A DNA stretch of 39,751 nt from assembly GCA_001919285.1 (NCBI GenBank), contig MNHO01000007.1, positions 1-39,751 of the forward strand. The letters are read 5' to 3'. Source of the stretch: an archaeon 13_1_40CM_2_52_13 (lineage in GTDB: Archaea > Thermoproteota > Bathyarchaeia > 40CM-2-53-6). Below, piece after piece: positions 1 through 8,171 of the stretch (within the stretch, counting starts at the first letter, position 1; each line of letters starts with the position of its first letter). The position numbers and the translations under genes were made by a program. A model generated the notes under the pieces. That model saw nothing but the letters and a program-made list of their open reading frames with translations. It was not told the origin of the DNA and made no database searches.

Positions 1-267
1 GGCCCGATTAGTCCGACTGCGCACTGGACAGAATACGTACTGACGAAAAACGGCAACCATACCCAGGTTCAAGTCTCGTACAGTGATGGACAGGTGAACA
101 CGGAACAGATACTCTGGCTGGATTTCGACAATAGGACCGCGGTCTACAACTATTTCGGCTGCATCCCCTCAATGCCTGGCTGCACACTCGACGGCTGCGC
201 TTTCACAGTCCTCAACGATACCGCCACGGAATATCGTGTGAAAGTTTACTGCGAACCCGGTGCCTGA
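1..267 (+). CDS. C-terminal part of an unknown, probably secreted protein
   Basis: An open frame runs in from the left edge in frame 1 and stops at TGA 265-267, giving the last 88 residues of a protein whose start lies outside the window. The fragment is polar, rich in Thr, Asn, Tyr and Asp, and carries five Cys, four of them clustered within about 15 residues and the last near the C-terminus (segments GCIPSMPGC, DGC, VYCEPGA). It has no membrane segment. The composition and Cys pattern suggest a beta-rich extracytoplasmic domain held by disulfides, but I recognise no family. It points toward the minus-strand HAD gene (convergent, 25 bp apart). The coding call rests on the unbroken frame and plausible composition only. 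Confidence 0.55.
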   Translation, partial: GPISPTAHWTEYVLTKNGNHTQVQVSYSDGQVNTEQILWLDFDNRTAVYNYFGCIPSMPGCTLDGCAFTVLNDTATEYRVKVYCEPGA

Positions 268-292
268 GACCTTTGCTGAATATGAATGTCTA

Positions 293-994
293 TCAACGAA
301 CTCGGCGGATAGATCTTACAAGTCCGGGTAGCGCGCGTAGATTAGGGACCCGATAATCGGGCGCACCTCCCTCGTTTCCCTTGCGATGAACGATCACAGA
401 GGTCATTCCGACAGCCTTTGCCCCTTCGATATCGGTTCTAGGATTATCGCCGATGTAAATACTGGATTTCGGCTGAACTCTGAGTTTTCTCGCGATAAGA
501 CTGAATGATTCATGGCCAGGCTTGACCCTAGGCGTGTCCTCACCTGCCACCACAATGGCTTCGAATAGGTTGTGGAAAGGGAGCTGTCGTATCCTCTTCC
601 TCTTCATCCCCGGTGTCCCGTCACTATCCGAGACGATACCAAGCTTGTAGCCGGCACGTTTCAATTCGCGCGCGGTCGGCTCTGCGTCTCGAAAGGGAGG
701 ACTATTCCCTGCATAGACTCTCCAGTACTGAAGGGTTAGATCGTGGATCCATTTTGGGTCCATCCGTTTCAGTCCGAGCTCTTTGAACAGTGTCTTCCAC
801 CATACGTCTCTGTTGTATCGGAATTTTCGCCCCAGCATCTCGTGGTCGATACGTCGGAGATGTTCGAATAATGGGATATAGCCGATGGAGTAGCCGTTTT
901 TCTTCAGCTGCTTTGAAACAAGTTTCGCGACGGTAAGCAGTGCCAGTTTGGCTCCAATCAATGATCTGAGCATGGTGTTGTCTAGGTCGAACAC
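293..994 (-). CDS. HAD-superfamily phosphatase
   Basis: A haloacid-dehalogenase-type hydrolase of about 233 residues, probably a phosphoglycolate/pyrophosphatase-like small-molecule phosphatase. Motif I is FDLDNT (nucleophile and acid/base Asp) at the extreme N-terminus. Motif II is the Ser in GIVSDSDG, motif III the Lys in RVKPGHE, and motif IV is IGDNPRTDIEGA. A helical cap lies between motifs I and II. The start is a problem. GTG 994 cuts into the beta-strand before motif I, yet coding sequence (EIEAVV) continues upstream in frame to the TAG that ends the nitrilase gene, with no ATG, GTG or TTG in between. An ATT codon at 1021-1019 would give a normal N-terminus. It is the last gene of a minus-strand run with coaBC. 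The substrate cannot be told. Confidence 0.85.
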   Translation of the reverse strand: MFDLDNTMLRSLIGAKLALLTVAKLVSKQLKKNGYSIGYIPLFEHLRRIDHEMLGRKFRYNRDVWWKTLFKELGLKRMDPKWIHDLTLQYWRVYAGNSPPFRDAEPTARELKRAGYKLGIVSDSDGTPGMKRKRIRQLPFHNLFEAIVVAGEDTPRVKPGHESFSLIARKLRVQPKSSIYIGDNPRTDIEGAKAVGMTSVIVHRKGNEGGAPDYRVPNLRALPGLVRSIRRVR

Positions 995-1033
995 GACTGC
1001 TTCGATCTCTCGCGCTGGAATGGCTACTGCCTT

Positions 1034-1810
1034 CTAGTTGTAGGTCTCCGGTCTTCTGTCAGCGAACCGCTCTCTACGGAGACGGTTATGGAGAGAGAGA
1101 TCGATCTCCTGGATCGCAATTCCTTCTCCCATTCTAGAGATTGACGCGATCTTTGGAAAAGAGATCTTGGTCCTAGGATCCTCTCTCAAGCTAATGATCA
1201 TGCTGTGGCCGTTAAACCATGGCGGCGCGTATACATTTGGCGCGACTATCGGAATGCGATTCTCCAAGCACCGAACAGTAACGTATTGTTGCCAGGGCGC
1301 GATTCCAGGTTTCACAATTCTCGACGGGCAGAGTATCAATTCGACACCATTCAGAGCGTAGATGCGTGACGGTTCGGGAAAATCAACGTCGTAGCAGACG
1401 AGTATTCCGATCTTGTAGCCCTTCACCTCAAAGACTGGGTAGGAACTCCCAGGCTCAGCGTACTTTCTTTCAAAGCGGAACAAGTGGACCTTGAACTGTC
1501 GTCCAATAATTTCCCCATCTTCTCCAATAACCGGGCTGCTAAGGCGCACCTGTCCCTTGACCTTTTCATAAAACGCCCCTCCGACAACAGCCACTCCGTA
1601 CTCCTCAGCCAACGACTGCAGGCCCGGCAGAGGACTCATAGGCGTCGGAATCGTCTTCTCCGGCAACCAGTGTTCCGGTAGACATATGATGTCCACCTCT
1701 TTCTCTGCGGCTTTCTTCGCAAGCTTTATCGCGTAAAAGATTGTATCCTCGACCGATGTCTCAATTGGTTTGACCTGCACGGCTGCGGCTTGGATAGTCT
1801 TCTTCGCCAC
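1034..1810 (-). CDS. Carbon-nitrogen hydrolase (nitrilase superfamily)
   Basis: A 258-residue amidohydrolase of the nitrilase/omega-amidase superfamily, the usual single-domain length. The Glu-Lys-Cys catalytic triad is visible: Glu in CLPEHW (about residue 46), Lys in QFKVHLF (about 108) and Cys in ILVCYDVDFPEP (about 139). These enzymes hydrolyse amides or carbamoyl compounds in the cytosol; the substrate is not predictable here. The start is GTG at 1810. The frame upstream is closed by a stop only a few codons away, so no longer start exists. It lies 18 bp downstream of coaBC and is probably co-transcribed with it and with the HAD gene. Deaminated glutathione amidase or pantetheine-related hydrolysis are possible; the coaBC neighbour makes the latter tempting but unproven. 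Confidence 0.88.
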   Translation of the reverse strand: MAKKTIQAAAVQVKPIETSVEDTIFYAIKLAKKAAEKEVDIICLPEHWLPEKTIPTPMSPLPGLQSLAEEYGVAVVGGAFYEKVKGQVRLSSPVIGEDGEIIGRQFKVHLFRFERKYAEPGSSYPVFEVKGYKIGILVCYDVDFPEPSRIYALNGVELILCPSRIVKPGIAPWQQYVTVRCLENRIPIVAPNVYAPPWFNGHSMIISLREDPRTKISFPKIASISRMGEGIAIQEIDLSLHNRLRRERFADRRPETYN

Positions 1811-1828
1811 TAATGGAACAGTCCCAAG

Positions 1829-3082
1829 TCAGTCTCTCATTCTCTTGACGGCAAGGTCGACTAGCTGCCGCGCAACCTCCCGCTTCACAGCTAGAGGAAT
1901 ATGCACCACTTTCTTTCGCCCATCTACAACATAGAGTTCGTTCGTATCCGCTTGGAACCCTACGCCTTCGAGGCCAACATCGTTTGCAGCCACGAGGTCA
2001 GCGTTCTTCTCATGTATTATCTTGAAGGCTTCATCAATCAGCTCTTCATTGGACACTTTGTGTTCCGTTTTGAACGCTACGAGGAATGTCTTCGGGCTCG
2101 CTCTTCGGATCTCCTCCAATATCTTGGGAGTCGCGCGAAGTTCGAGGTTTATTTGCGGTTTCTCGCGGGTCTTGATCTTCTTCGGAGCGACCGTTACGGG
2201 TCTGTAATCGGTTGGAGCTCCTGCAGCGAAAACTAGATCGGGCGCAGTCCCCTTGAGTTCGCCGAGAACGGCTTCCAGAAGCTCACTGGTGCTTTCAACT
2301 CTGATCGTCTTAATGTTGGAGGGCGGATTTACCGTCCCGGGACCCAGAATCAACGTCGTTTCCGCGCCACGAGAAGCAACCTCCTCCGCGATGGCCACGC
2401 CCATCTTCCCAGAACTCCGATTAGTTACGACGCGGATGGGATCGATGTGTTCAATTGTTGGACCTGCGGTCACTAAAACTTGTCGACCCTCCAAATCCCT
2501 ACTTTGATGACCGGACAAGCGCGCGATAACCAAACGAACTATCTTCTCGGTCGACGCAATCTTTGCCTTTCCTTCCAAGACCTCTGGCTCGATGAATTCC
2601 ACTCCAATCTTCTTGAGCCTTGAGATGTTCTCTTGGACGATGGGATGGTCGTACAAGGGCTCGTGCATCGCAGGCGCAATCATCACCGGAATTCGTGAGC
2701 CTATGGCTGTCGCGGCAACCGTGGTGACAGGAGTGTCGTCGATTCCGGAGGCCAATTTTCCTATCGTATTCGCGGTAGCAGGCGCAACCAGAACTAAGTC
2801 TGCGTGGCCCTCGCTTTTCCCACCGAGAGCAATGTGTTCCAACTTGCCTGTGAGATGGGTGACTACAGGGTTTCCCGTTGCCCATTCGATAAGATCCGCG
2901 CCAATCATCTTCTCGGTCGAGGGAGAAATGACCGCGTAGACATCCGCTCCGTAGCGCATAAGCTCGCGAGCAATCTCCGGCGCCTTGAACGAAGCAACAC
3001 TACTAGTCACGAGGAGTGCGATCTTCTTACCAGCCAGTTCTCGACCCTTGGAGGAGATGATGTCCTTGGACGGATGGCTCAT
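1829..3082 (-). CDS. coaBC: Bifunctional phosphopantothenoylcysteine decarboxylase / phosphopantothenate-cysteine ligase
   Basis: CoaBC makes 4'-phosphopantetheine for coenzyme A: the CoaB domain joins Cys to 4'-phosphopantothenate (CTP in most prokaryotes) and the FMN-dependent CoaC domain decarboxylates the product. Length 417 residues, normal for the fused protein. The N-terminal flavoprotein domain shows LLVTSSVASFKAPEIA, the active-site His in LEHIALGG, APATANTIGKLASG and APAMHEPLYDHP. After a short linker near residue 195 the CoaB domain shows VLVTAGPTIEHIDPIR, TNRSSGKMG, AAGAPTDYRP and the Lys-rich PKKIKTREK segment. In place of the bacterial catalytic-loop Cys there is EGKAKIAS, a form I recall from archaeal homologues. 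Starts at ATG 3082, 15 bp after a small unknown gene. Confidence 0.95.
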   Translation of the reverse strand: MSHPSKDIISSKGRELAGKKIALLVTSSVASFKAPEIARELMRYGADVYAVISPSTEKMIGADLIEWATGNPVVTHLTGKLEHIALGGKSEGHADLVLVAPATANTIGKLASGIDDTPVTTVAATAIGSRIPVMIAPAMHEPLYDHPIVQENISRLKKIGVEFIEPEVLEGKAKIASTEKIVRLVIARLSGHQSRDLEGRQVLVTAGPTIEHIDPIRVVTNRSSGKMGVAIAEEVASRGAETTLILGPGTVNPPSNIKTIRVESTSELLEAVLGELKGTAPDLVFAAGAPTDYRPVTVAPKKIKTREKPQINLELRATPKILEEIRRASPKTFLVAFKTEHKVSNEELIDEAFKIIHEKNADLVAANDVGLEGVGFQADTNELYVVDGRKKVVHIPLAVKREVARQLVDLAVKRMRD

Positions 3083-3097
3083 GGTTCGATGTGTCGC

Positions 3098-3361
3098 CTA
3101 TCTCTTCAATTTCCCTGTTTCGTAAGCCGAATCTAATAGTTCGATTATTTCGTTGAGAGTGTACTTGCCGGCACTGGCTGGTATTCTGCGCAGAATGTCA
3201 GGCAGTGCGGGTAGCATAGGTCGAATGAATGCCGGGATCTTCTCGTACATCGACTGGACCCCAGCTACTATCTCATCTGCATCCTTTCCTTGGATGCTGG
3301 TCCCCTTCGGTTTTGCCCTGGTCTTGGCACTCAATATCGTCACAGCCTGACTGCCGCTCAT
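3098..3361 (-). CDS. Small conserved-looking protein upstream of coaBC
   Basis: An 87-residue soluble protein using ATG 3361. A TTG at 3472 in the same frame would add 37 residues of less convincing sequence. The N-terminal third is basic and polar (KTRAKPKG). The rest is predicted helical, with AGVQSMYEKIPAFIRPM, LPDILRRIP and NEIIELLDSAYETG. I do not recognise the family. It ends 15 bp before coaBC, so it is likely translated from the same message. The position suggests a role tied to coaBC expression or CoA synthesis, but the sequence gives no direct support for that. Confidence 0.6.
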   Translation of the reverse strand: MSGSQAVTILSAKTRAKPKGTSIQGKDADEIVAGVQSMYEKIPAFIRPMLPALPDILRRIPASAGKYTLNEIIELLDSAYETGKLKR

Positions 3362-3481
3362 AGCCTTACCATATAATGGGTTCTCGCTAGAATGAAGTTG
3401 TCCATTCGGGCCGTTTGAGCTAGGTCTCCATCCTGTACGAACGTCTCTAAAGATTCCGTGGAAGTTCAGCAAGTCTCTCAG

Positions 3482-4570
3482 TCAGGGAAACAGTGGAGCA
3501 GGCGATTCTCCAAAGCCCGGGAGACCGGTCTGTATCGCAGAACTATGAATCAGAGTCCATTGATGCCATTTCCTCCAGAGCCGACGCGAGAAGAGGACGA
3601 AGAATAGATCAGCGACAACTATCAGCACGTTGCCAATCCCAATGCTTGCTATGAAACCAAAGACGACAATTGGGAAGAGTAGGCCAATGCTAAACCCTAC
3701 TTTCTGCTCTTGGTTGTTTGCTGATCCCATCGATTTGAAGGCTCGGGTCAGTATGAGGATTGCGAAGATTATGTCGAGTATCATGGGGATTATTGGAGGA
3801 ATGCTTGCTCCTGCAGCAATGCCTCCAGTCAGCAAGGTCGCCGGAAACAATAATGCGCCTACTACCGCGAACTTTCGGGGACCCCAAGCAGGCTGAGACG
3901 GTTTAACCTTCAGGAAATTTCCCGGAAGTTTTCGGGCCGTGATTATTAGCATTGCTATGACGAGCCCGCAGAAAAGCAACAATCCCGCACCGGGAGTATA
4001 ATTCGGATAGATAACAGACTCCAGAACGAATAGGGCAAAGCAGTCGATTGTAAGACCGAAAATGCCGAACGTTAATCCTGCCCCAGAGACTAGGCTCTTC
4101 GATTTTAATTCTGGGAAGACTAGGCCGAAAAGGAAGATTGGAAGGCCGATACTGTAGACGGAATGGAATATCAGAAGCCCTACAGTCCAGACCCAGTTTA
4201 CGCCTAGCCAGTGACCGTAGAAGCCGAGATTGCCGACCGGTTGCGCTAAAGGATTGAACAGGGTCCACAGTGCTATTCCTTCCTCGACGATTCCATAAGC
4301 GACTCCAAGGAGGAAGACCGAAGCCCAGCCTTTTTTCCAACGGATCATTGCTTCTCGTATCAATATGACACCCGAGCCGTAGAGTCCAAGATTTGCCGCT
4401 AGTAATCCGAAGAAGATTAGAGGGCTAATCACCAGCAACGTAAGCTGACTGGAGGCCGAGAGATACTCAGGAATACCGGGCGTTAAGAGAAGCAGGAATA
4501 GTAATGGATGAGACTTGAGAAACCGGACTAGTCTGGAAACCAGACTCGTGGACTGCGGACTCGGACTCAT
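3482..4570 (-). CDS. Polytopic membrane protein of unknown function
   Basis: A 362-residue integral membrane protein from ATG 4570; a GTG at 4603 would add 11 residues. I count about eight to ten hydrophobic segments, from FLLLLTPGIPEYL near the N-terminus to the last near LIVVADLFFVLF, with a short cytoplasmic-like tail. The most characteristic stretch is IREAMIRW followed by GVAYGIVEEGIALWTLFNP, with a Glu-Glu pair inside a helix. This superficially recalls the EExxxR motif of CPBP/Abi proteases, but the Arg and a matching FxxxH/His set are not convincing, so I do not call it a protease. It lies just upstream of the coaBC run, 120 bp from the small gene if that gene starts at 3361. Confidence 0.8.
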   Translation of the reverse strand: MSPSPQSTSLVSRLVRFLKSHPLLFLLLLTPGIPEYLSASSQLTLLVISPLIFFGLLAANLGLYGSGVILIREAMIRWKKGWASVFLLGVAYGIVEEGIALWTLFNPLAQPVGNLGFYGHWLGVNWVWTVGLLIFHSVYSIGLPIFLFGLVFPELKSKSLVSGAGLTFGIFGLTIDCFALFVLESVIYPNYTPGAGLLLFCGLVIAMLIITARKLPGNFLKVKPSQPAWGPRKFAVVGALLFPATLLTGGIAAGASIPPIIPMILDIIFAILILTRAFKSMGSANNQEQKVGFSIGLLFPIVVFGFIASIGIGNVLIVVADLFFVLFSRRLWRKWHQWTLIHSSAIQTGLPGFGESPAPLFP

Positions 4571-4669
4571 TGAAGGGGGCAACGACAAAGACTTGGACCT
4601 CACAGAGGCGACAACAAGTCTGGGGCATTCTCAGAATTCAACATACTGTTCCCAGCGCTGGAAAGCGCC

Positions 4670-5461
4670 TTGAACAAGAAAAATGTCGACTGGCCCCAGC
4701 AGCTATTCATCAAGCGCGGAAACCTATTCCTAAAGCTATTGGAGAATAGGACTGACTCGACGAAGCTCGAAGTCGATGGACTTGTCCGAATCTTTTGAAG
4801 AGTTCAATGTCCCAAAGCATGTTAGGATCCTTGACGTTTCTTGTGGAATTGGCCGCCACTCGATCCCACTAGCTGAAAGAGGGTATGATGTTCTCGGTCT
4901 GGACCTTTCTCCTCTCTTCATTGCCAAGGCGAATGCGATATCGAAAGCGAGAAAGGTCAGCTCCCGAGCAAAGTTTCGTGTTGCAGATGCGAGAGAGATC
5001 GCGAGCGTCCTCCATCGTGAGGATTTTTTCAATGTGATTCTGAACCTCTGGAGTTCACACGGATACTATGGCAAAGAAGAAGATGTTCGAATGTTCACCG
5101 CTCTCAGGAATCGAGCAACACGAAACGGTTTGCTAGTGGACGACACGGTGAACCGAGACTATCTCGTCACGAACCCGCAAGCAAAAACGGTCGACACTGA
5201 TGAAGACCTGGAACTCCATGAACGTAGAAAGTTCGACCCAGAGACCTCTTGGAATGAGAGCAACTGGTCTTTCTACGTGAGAAGTGGACCAGACCTCGAA
5301 CTAAAGGCAAAGCTGAGAATCCACCAGTTGTCTACTCGGTGCATGAGCTGAGAGCTTTGCTTGCAAGCGCGGGGTGGCGATACGTTAAGAGCTATGGCGA
5401 ATTCGACCTCGCGCCTTTCAGGCGCGACTCCAAACGGATAATCGCCTGCTGTCGAGCCTGA
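4670..5461 (+). pseudogene. Class I SAM-dependent methyltransferase broken by two frameshifts
   Basis: Three pieces in two frames join into one ordinary methyltransferase. Piece 1, frame of 4670 (TTG start), reads NVDWPQQLF...DGLVRIF and hits TGA at 4796. Piece 2, frame of 4776, begins EEFNVPKHVRILDVSCGIG (SAM motif I), continues LDLSP and LNLWSSHGYYG, and stops at 5351. Piece 3, back in the frame of piece 1, reads VVYSVHELRALLASAGW...RIIACCRA and stops at 5461. Removing one T from TTTT at 4793-4796 fuses pieces 1 and 2 as VRIFEEFNVP, exactly the family pattern. A second, one-base loss lies at about 5300-5326. Motif I and the helical N-terminus are intact, so the gene was functional until recently or the breaks are assembly errors. 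Substrate unknown. Confidence 0.8.
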
Positions 5462-5495
5462 CAGCACTGGGTCTTGGCTTCCTGAGGCTCCGAGT

Positions 5496-6314
5496 TCACA
5501 GTCCGTGTTTCTCTAGGGGTTCTGCAAGGAGTTCCTGGAATCGTCTATGTTTCGCTCTCCCTCCAAATTCGTCCCTTATGAGACGGAGGGTTTCTTTGCA
5601 GAGTCTCGATGCTGATCGGTAAACCTTCGAGGTATCTGACGTCCCTCGTATTCCCAGAGCTAAGGGATAGTCAGTTCTTAGGTGTCGGGGTCTCCTATCA
5701 GCCTTCAGTACCTGATGCCAAACGTAGTTCTCGCTGATAATCGAAATGTCATTCAACACGATGAGGGCCCTTTCTACACACTGCGCAATGATTCGAGCCG
5801 AGTGTCTTGTCATGTAATCGTCTTGTTTGCGCCAACCGTTCCTCATCTTGCCCGAATACTCGATCAAGTAATAATATGTGTCCCAGAGAGATTTTTCTAG
5901 TACCTTGTGCGGAGGCTTCGCTCTTCTCCAGCCTAGCAAAATCCTTCGAATGATGCCTTCGGGGTCGTAGAGGACATTGGTTGCTCGTGCGCTGCCACGA
6001 GCCCAAAAGAAAGCCTTCGGATCAGTGAACTCCTTCTCCAACTCAGCAGTCTTGAGAAATCCTACTCCAACGTGGATGTCTCCGTCGAAGTATGAGAAGT
6101 CTGACGGTTTCTTTCCACGATTCAGCACGGCTAACATGTCAATATCGCTGAAGGGTCCCGGCTCTCCCCTGGCGACGCTTCCATGAACTAGAACGCCGAC
6201 CACACTCGGGTATTCTCGCCTCACAAATGAGGCAGCACGTTTTGCCGTCTCGTCAAAAAGTCTCTTCAGCTCATTTCGTGTTAGGCTTTCCAGCGCGGTC
6301 AAGATTCCTTTCAC
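5496..6314 (-). CDS. Nucleotidyltransferase-domain protein
   Basis: A 272-residue protein of the polymerase-beta-like nucleotidyltransferase fold. The signature is VHGSVARGEPGPFSDIDMLAVL at about residues 43-64: GS, then two metal-binding Asp in SDID; a third acidic residue is probably in the DGDIHVGV strand. The C-terminal half is helical (DTYYYLIEYSGKMRNGW, RHSARIIAQCVERALIVL), like the helical domain of KNTase/HEPN-type partners. Such enzymes transfer a nucleotide to a drug, metabolite or protein; some are the toxin or antitoxin of MNT/HEPN pairs, but here both halves are in one polypeptide. Start GTG 6314. It ends convergently with the broken methyltransferase and lies 13 bp after the ABC permease gene, so it may be co-transcribed with the transporter. 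Confidence 0.8.
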   Translation of the reverse strand: MKGILTALESLTRNELKRLFDETAKRAASFVRREYPSVVGVLVHGSVARGEPGPFSDIDMLAVLNRGKKPSDFSYFDGDIHVGVGFLKTAELEKEFTDPKAFFWARGSARATNVLYDPEGIIRRILLGWRRAKPPHKVLEKSLWDTYYYLIEYSGKMRNGWRKQDDYMTRHSARIIAQCVERALIVLNDISIISENYVWHQVLKADRRPRHLRTDYPLALGIRGTSDTSKVYRSASRLCKETLRLIRDEFGGRAKHRRFQELLAEPLEKHGL

Positions 6315-6327
6315 TTGAAGAGAGATG

Positions 6328-7074
6328 CTAGGGTTGTCGCCATCTAGCCACTCGCGAGGTTACTGCTAGGGCGATTGCCAGTGAGAGTATGATCAGGATC
6401 CAGCCTGTCAGGGGAGACCAGTAGGGTAGGGTCGGAGTGCCGCCCATGGCGTCCCGTATGAGAAGGGCGGCGTTTGTTGTTGGAATTGCATAAGTGACTA
6501 TCAGAATGTTGCGTGGGAGAATCTCGGCCGGGTAGAAGACAGGCGGTAGAATTCCGACGAGGACGCTCAGGAGGAGTCCCGACTGCCACCCGTTTCGCAG
6601 ATTTGAAGTGAAGGTTGAGACGAGGTAGCCGATCGCTGATGAGAAGAGCCAGACTCCCACGAGCGACAACAGTACGAGGGGGAGAGTGAATAGAGGAAGT
6701 CCGATGTACACTAGTAGTGGTAATAGCACTACTAGTGCTGGGGACGCGAAGAATAGTCCCGCGAATGCAATACCTAGCAGGTAGCCAAGCTGGTTGACCG
6801 GGCTCGCGACGAAAAAGTCCTGAAGCTTCGTCTCCAGTCGATACCATGTTGCGTCTCCTGCTAGTCCCGTTCCCACAGTTGACAGGACCAGTAGGAGTGA
6901 GCCGATTACTCCTAGCGGGAAGGATCGACCGCCCGTTGTGACTGTTATGATGAATAGTAGGCTGAACGGAGTTGCGAATAGCCAGACTAGGCTGAGCAGG
7001 TTCCTTCGGAGCCAAGTTATCGATAGCATGTAGCCTATGATTACCGCGGCGCGGAACTGTTTTGCACTGTTCAC
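6328..7074 (-). CDS. ABC-2 type exporter, permease subunit
   Basis: A 248-residue membrane protein with six predicted helices, the standard size and layout of an ABC-2 permease: segments near LVWLFATPFSLLFIITV, SLLLVLSTVGTGLAG, FAGLFFASPALVVLLPLL, LVLLSLVGVWLFSSAIGYLVS, GLLLSVLVGILPPVFYPAEILP and GWILIILSLAIALAV. The FYPAEILP turn before helix six is typical of the DrrB/NodJ-like branch. Its ATG overlaps the stop of the ATPase gene by four bases (ATGA), indicating translational coupling. Together they would form a 2+2 exporter for a lipid, drug or polysaccharide; the cargo cannot be inferred. Confidence 0.92.
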   Translation of the reverse strand: MNSAKQFRAAVIIGYMLSITWLRRNLLSLVWLFATPFSLLFIITVTTGGRSFPLGVIGSLLLVLSTVGTGLAGDATWYRLETKLQDFFVASPVNQLGYLLGIAFAGLFFASPALVVLLPLLVYIGLPLFTLPLVLLSLVGVWLFSSAIGYLVSTFTSNLRNGWQSGLLLSVLVGILPPVFYPAEILPRNILIVTYAIPTTNAALLIRDAMGGTPTLPYWSPLTGWILIILSLAIALAVTSRVARWRQP

Positions 7075-7976
7075 TCCTCAACCCTCCCGACGAGGTCTAC
7101 GAACAGGTCTTCCAACGACACTCTGGCCAGAGCCACATCCGAGCCTCGTCTTACTGCTTCGTCCGCAAGTTCCTTGCCTCTCCGATCATCAGTCAAAACC
7201 CTGAATCTCTCAGCTAGCTTGACCACTCGACCATAGCTTTTCAATTCCTCGGGTGAGAAGCTTGAACCTACGATGTCGACGCGGACCCGTTCCTTCACGT
7301 TCCGGAGAAGCTCCGCCGGGCTCCCTGACACAACCAACCGTCCACGATCAATTATCGCAACATTATTCGACAATATCTCGGCCTCGTCAATATAATGGGT
7401 CGTCAGCAGTATGCTTCGTCCCTCCTTCTGAATTTCGTTGAGAACGCCCCATATTCTGCGACGGCTAACCGCGTCAAGTCCCAACGTAGGCTCGTCAAGA
7501 AAGATGAAGTCTGCATCCGTGGCCACAGCCATCGCGACACGAACCCGCTGTCGGAGTCCTCCGGATAATGAGTCGGCCGGCTGGTTCCGATATTCTAACA
7601 GCTCCAACTGCGCTATTGTCTTCTCTGCTCGCTGGCGAGCCTCGTTGCGAGATAACCCTCGGGCTATGAGTGTGAGGTAGATGTGGTCCCATGGGGTTAG
7701 AGGTCCTATCGTGCTGCCTTCTTGAGGTACGACCGCGATCTTACTCCTGATCTCTAATGGCTCATCTCTGACATCATGTCCCAGAACTGAAATTCTGCCC
7801 TTAGTGGGCATTAGCTGTGTTGCGGCGATTCTCAGAAAGGTGGTCTTGCCCGCGCCGTTGCGGCCGAGGAGGGTGAAGATCTCGCCGCGACCAATTGTTA
7901 ATGTGATGTCCGAGAGGGCTTGTGTCTTAGAACGGTGGTAGATCTTTGATAAGGAGACGGCTTCTATCGCGTTCAA
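7071..7976 (-). CDS. ABC transporter ATP-binding protein (DrrA/CcmA-like)
   Basis: A 301-residue ATPase with every motif of an ABC-2 exporter NBD: Walker A GRNGAGKTTFLRI (about residue 38), Q-loop VVPQEGSTIG, signature LSGGLRQRVRVAMAV, Walker B FIFLDEPTLGLDAVSRR and switch His in LTTHYIDEAE. The extra C-terminal regulatory region of about 80 residues (from VKERVRVDIVG) is typical of the DrrA branch. The start codon is TTG 7976, with GGAAGG upstream as a possible ribosome site. It is transcribed away from the alpha/beta hydrolase. It energises the permease encoded immediately downstream. Confidence 0.95.
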   Translation of the reverse strand: MNAIEAVSLSKIYHRSKTQALSDITLTIGRGEIFTLLGRNGAGKTTFLRIAATQLMPTKGRISVLGHDVRDEPLEIRSKIAVVPQEGSTIGPLTPWDHIYLTLIARGLSRNEARQRAEKTIAQLELLEYRNQPADSLSGGLRQRVRVAMAVATDADFIFLDEPTLGLDAVSRRRIWGVLNEIQKEGRSILLTTHYIDEAEILSNNVAIIDRGRLVVSGSPAELLRNVKERVRVDIVGSSFSPEELKSYGRVVKLAERFRVLTDDRRGKELADEAVRRGSDVALARVSLEDLFVDLVGRVEE

Positions 7977-8126
7977 CGTTATGACCTTCCATCTGATCCA
8001 CCGCTACTGCGGACCCTACTGCCCTCGCTTGAAAGCGACAACCAGTCTGGATTTCAGCTTTTGCCCATGGCCCTGACCTCGGTCCCTTGGGTTGAAGTGC
8101 GAGAAACCTGCACCAAGTTCGCTGAT

Positions 8127-8140
8127 TTTTCTTTAATAGA
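8127..8140 (+). promoter_or_regulatory. TATA-type promoter of the alpha/beta hydrolase
   Basis: TTTTTCTTTAATAG is an AT-rich box in otherwise balanced sequence. It would place the start of transcription near 8160, just before GTG 8172 and after the upstream ATG 8061, so it supports the shorter gene model. Confidence 0.4.
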
Positions 8141-8171
8141 CACAGTGGCTTTCGACGCTCTGTGGATCGTA

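Noticed and set aside
3482-4570. EE motif in the membrane protein as a CPBP/Abi protease
   Set aside because: The Arg of EExxxR and the paired FxxxH and His/Asn motifs are not present in the right order.
5496-6314. Toxin-antitoxin MNT/HEPN pair
   Set aside because: Both the nucleotidyltransferase core and a helical part are in one chain and no separate HEPN gene is adjacent.
4608-8050. Near-identical 16-base words GCGACAACAAGTCTGG (4608) and GCGACAACCAGTCTGG (8035), both upstream of plus-strand genes
   Set aside because: A rough count shows that several 16-base pairs with one mismatch are expected by chance in 40 kb on both strands.
8061-8171. Extended N-terminus of the alpha/beta hydrolase from ATG 8061
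   Set aside because: It contains the probable TATA box and has no similarity to the normal first strand, which begins at GTG 8172.
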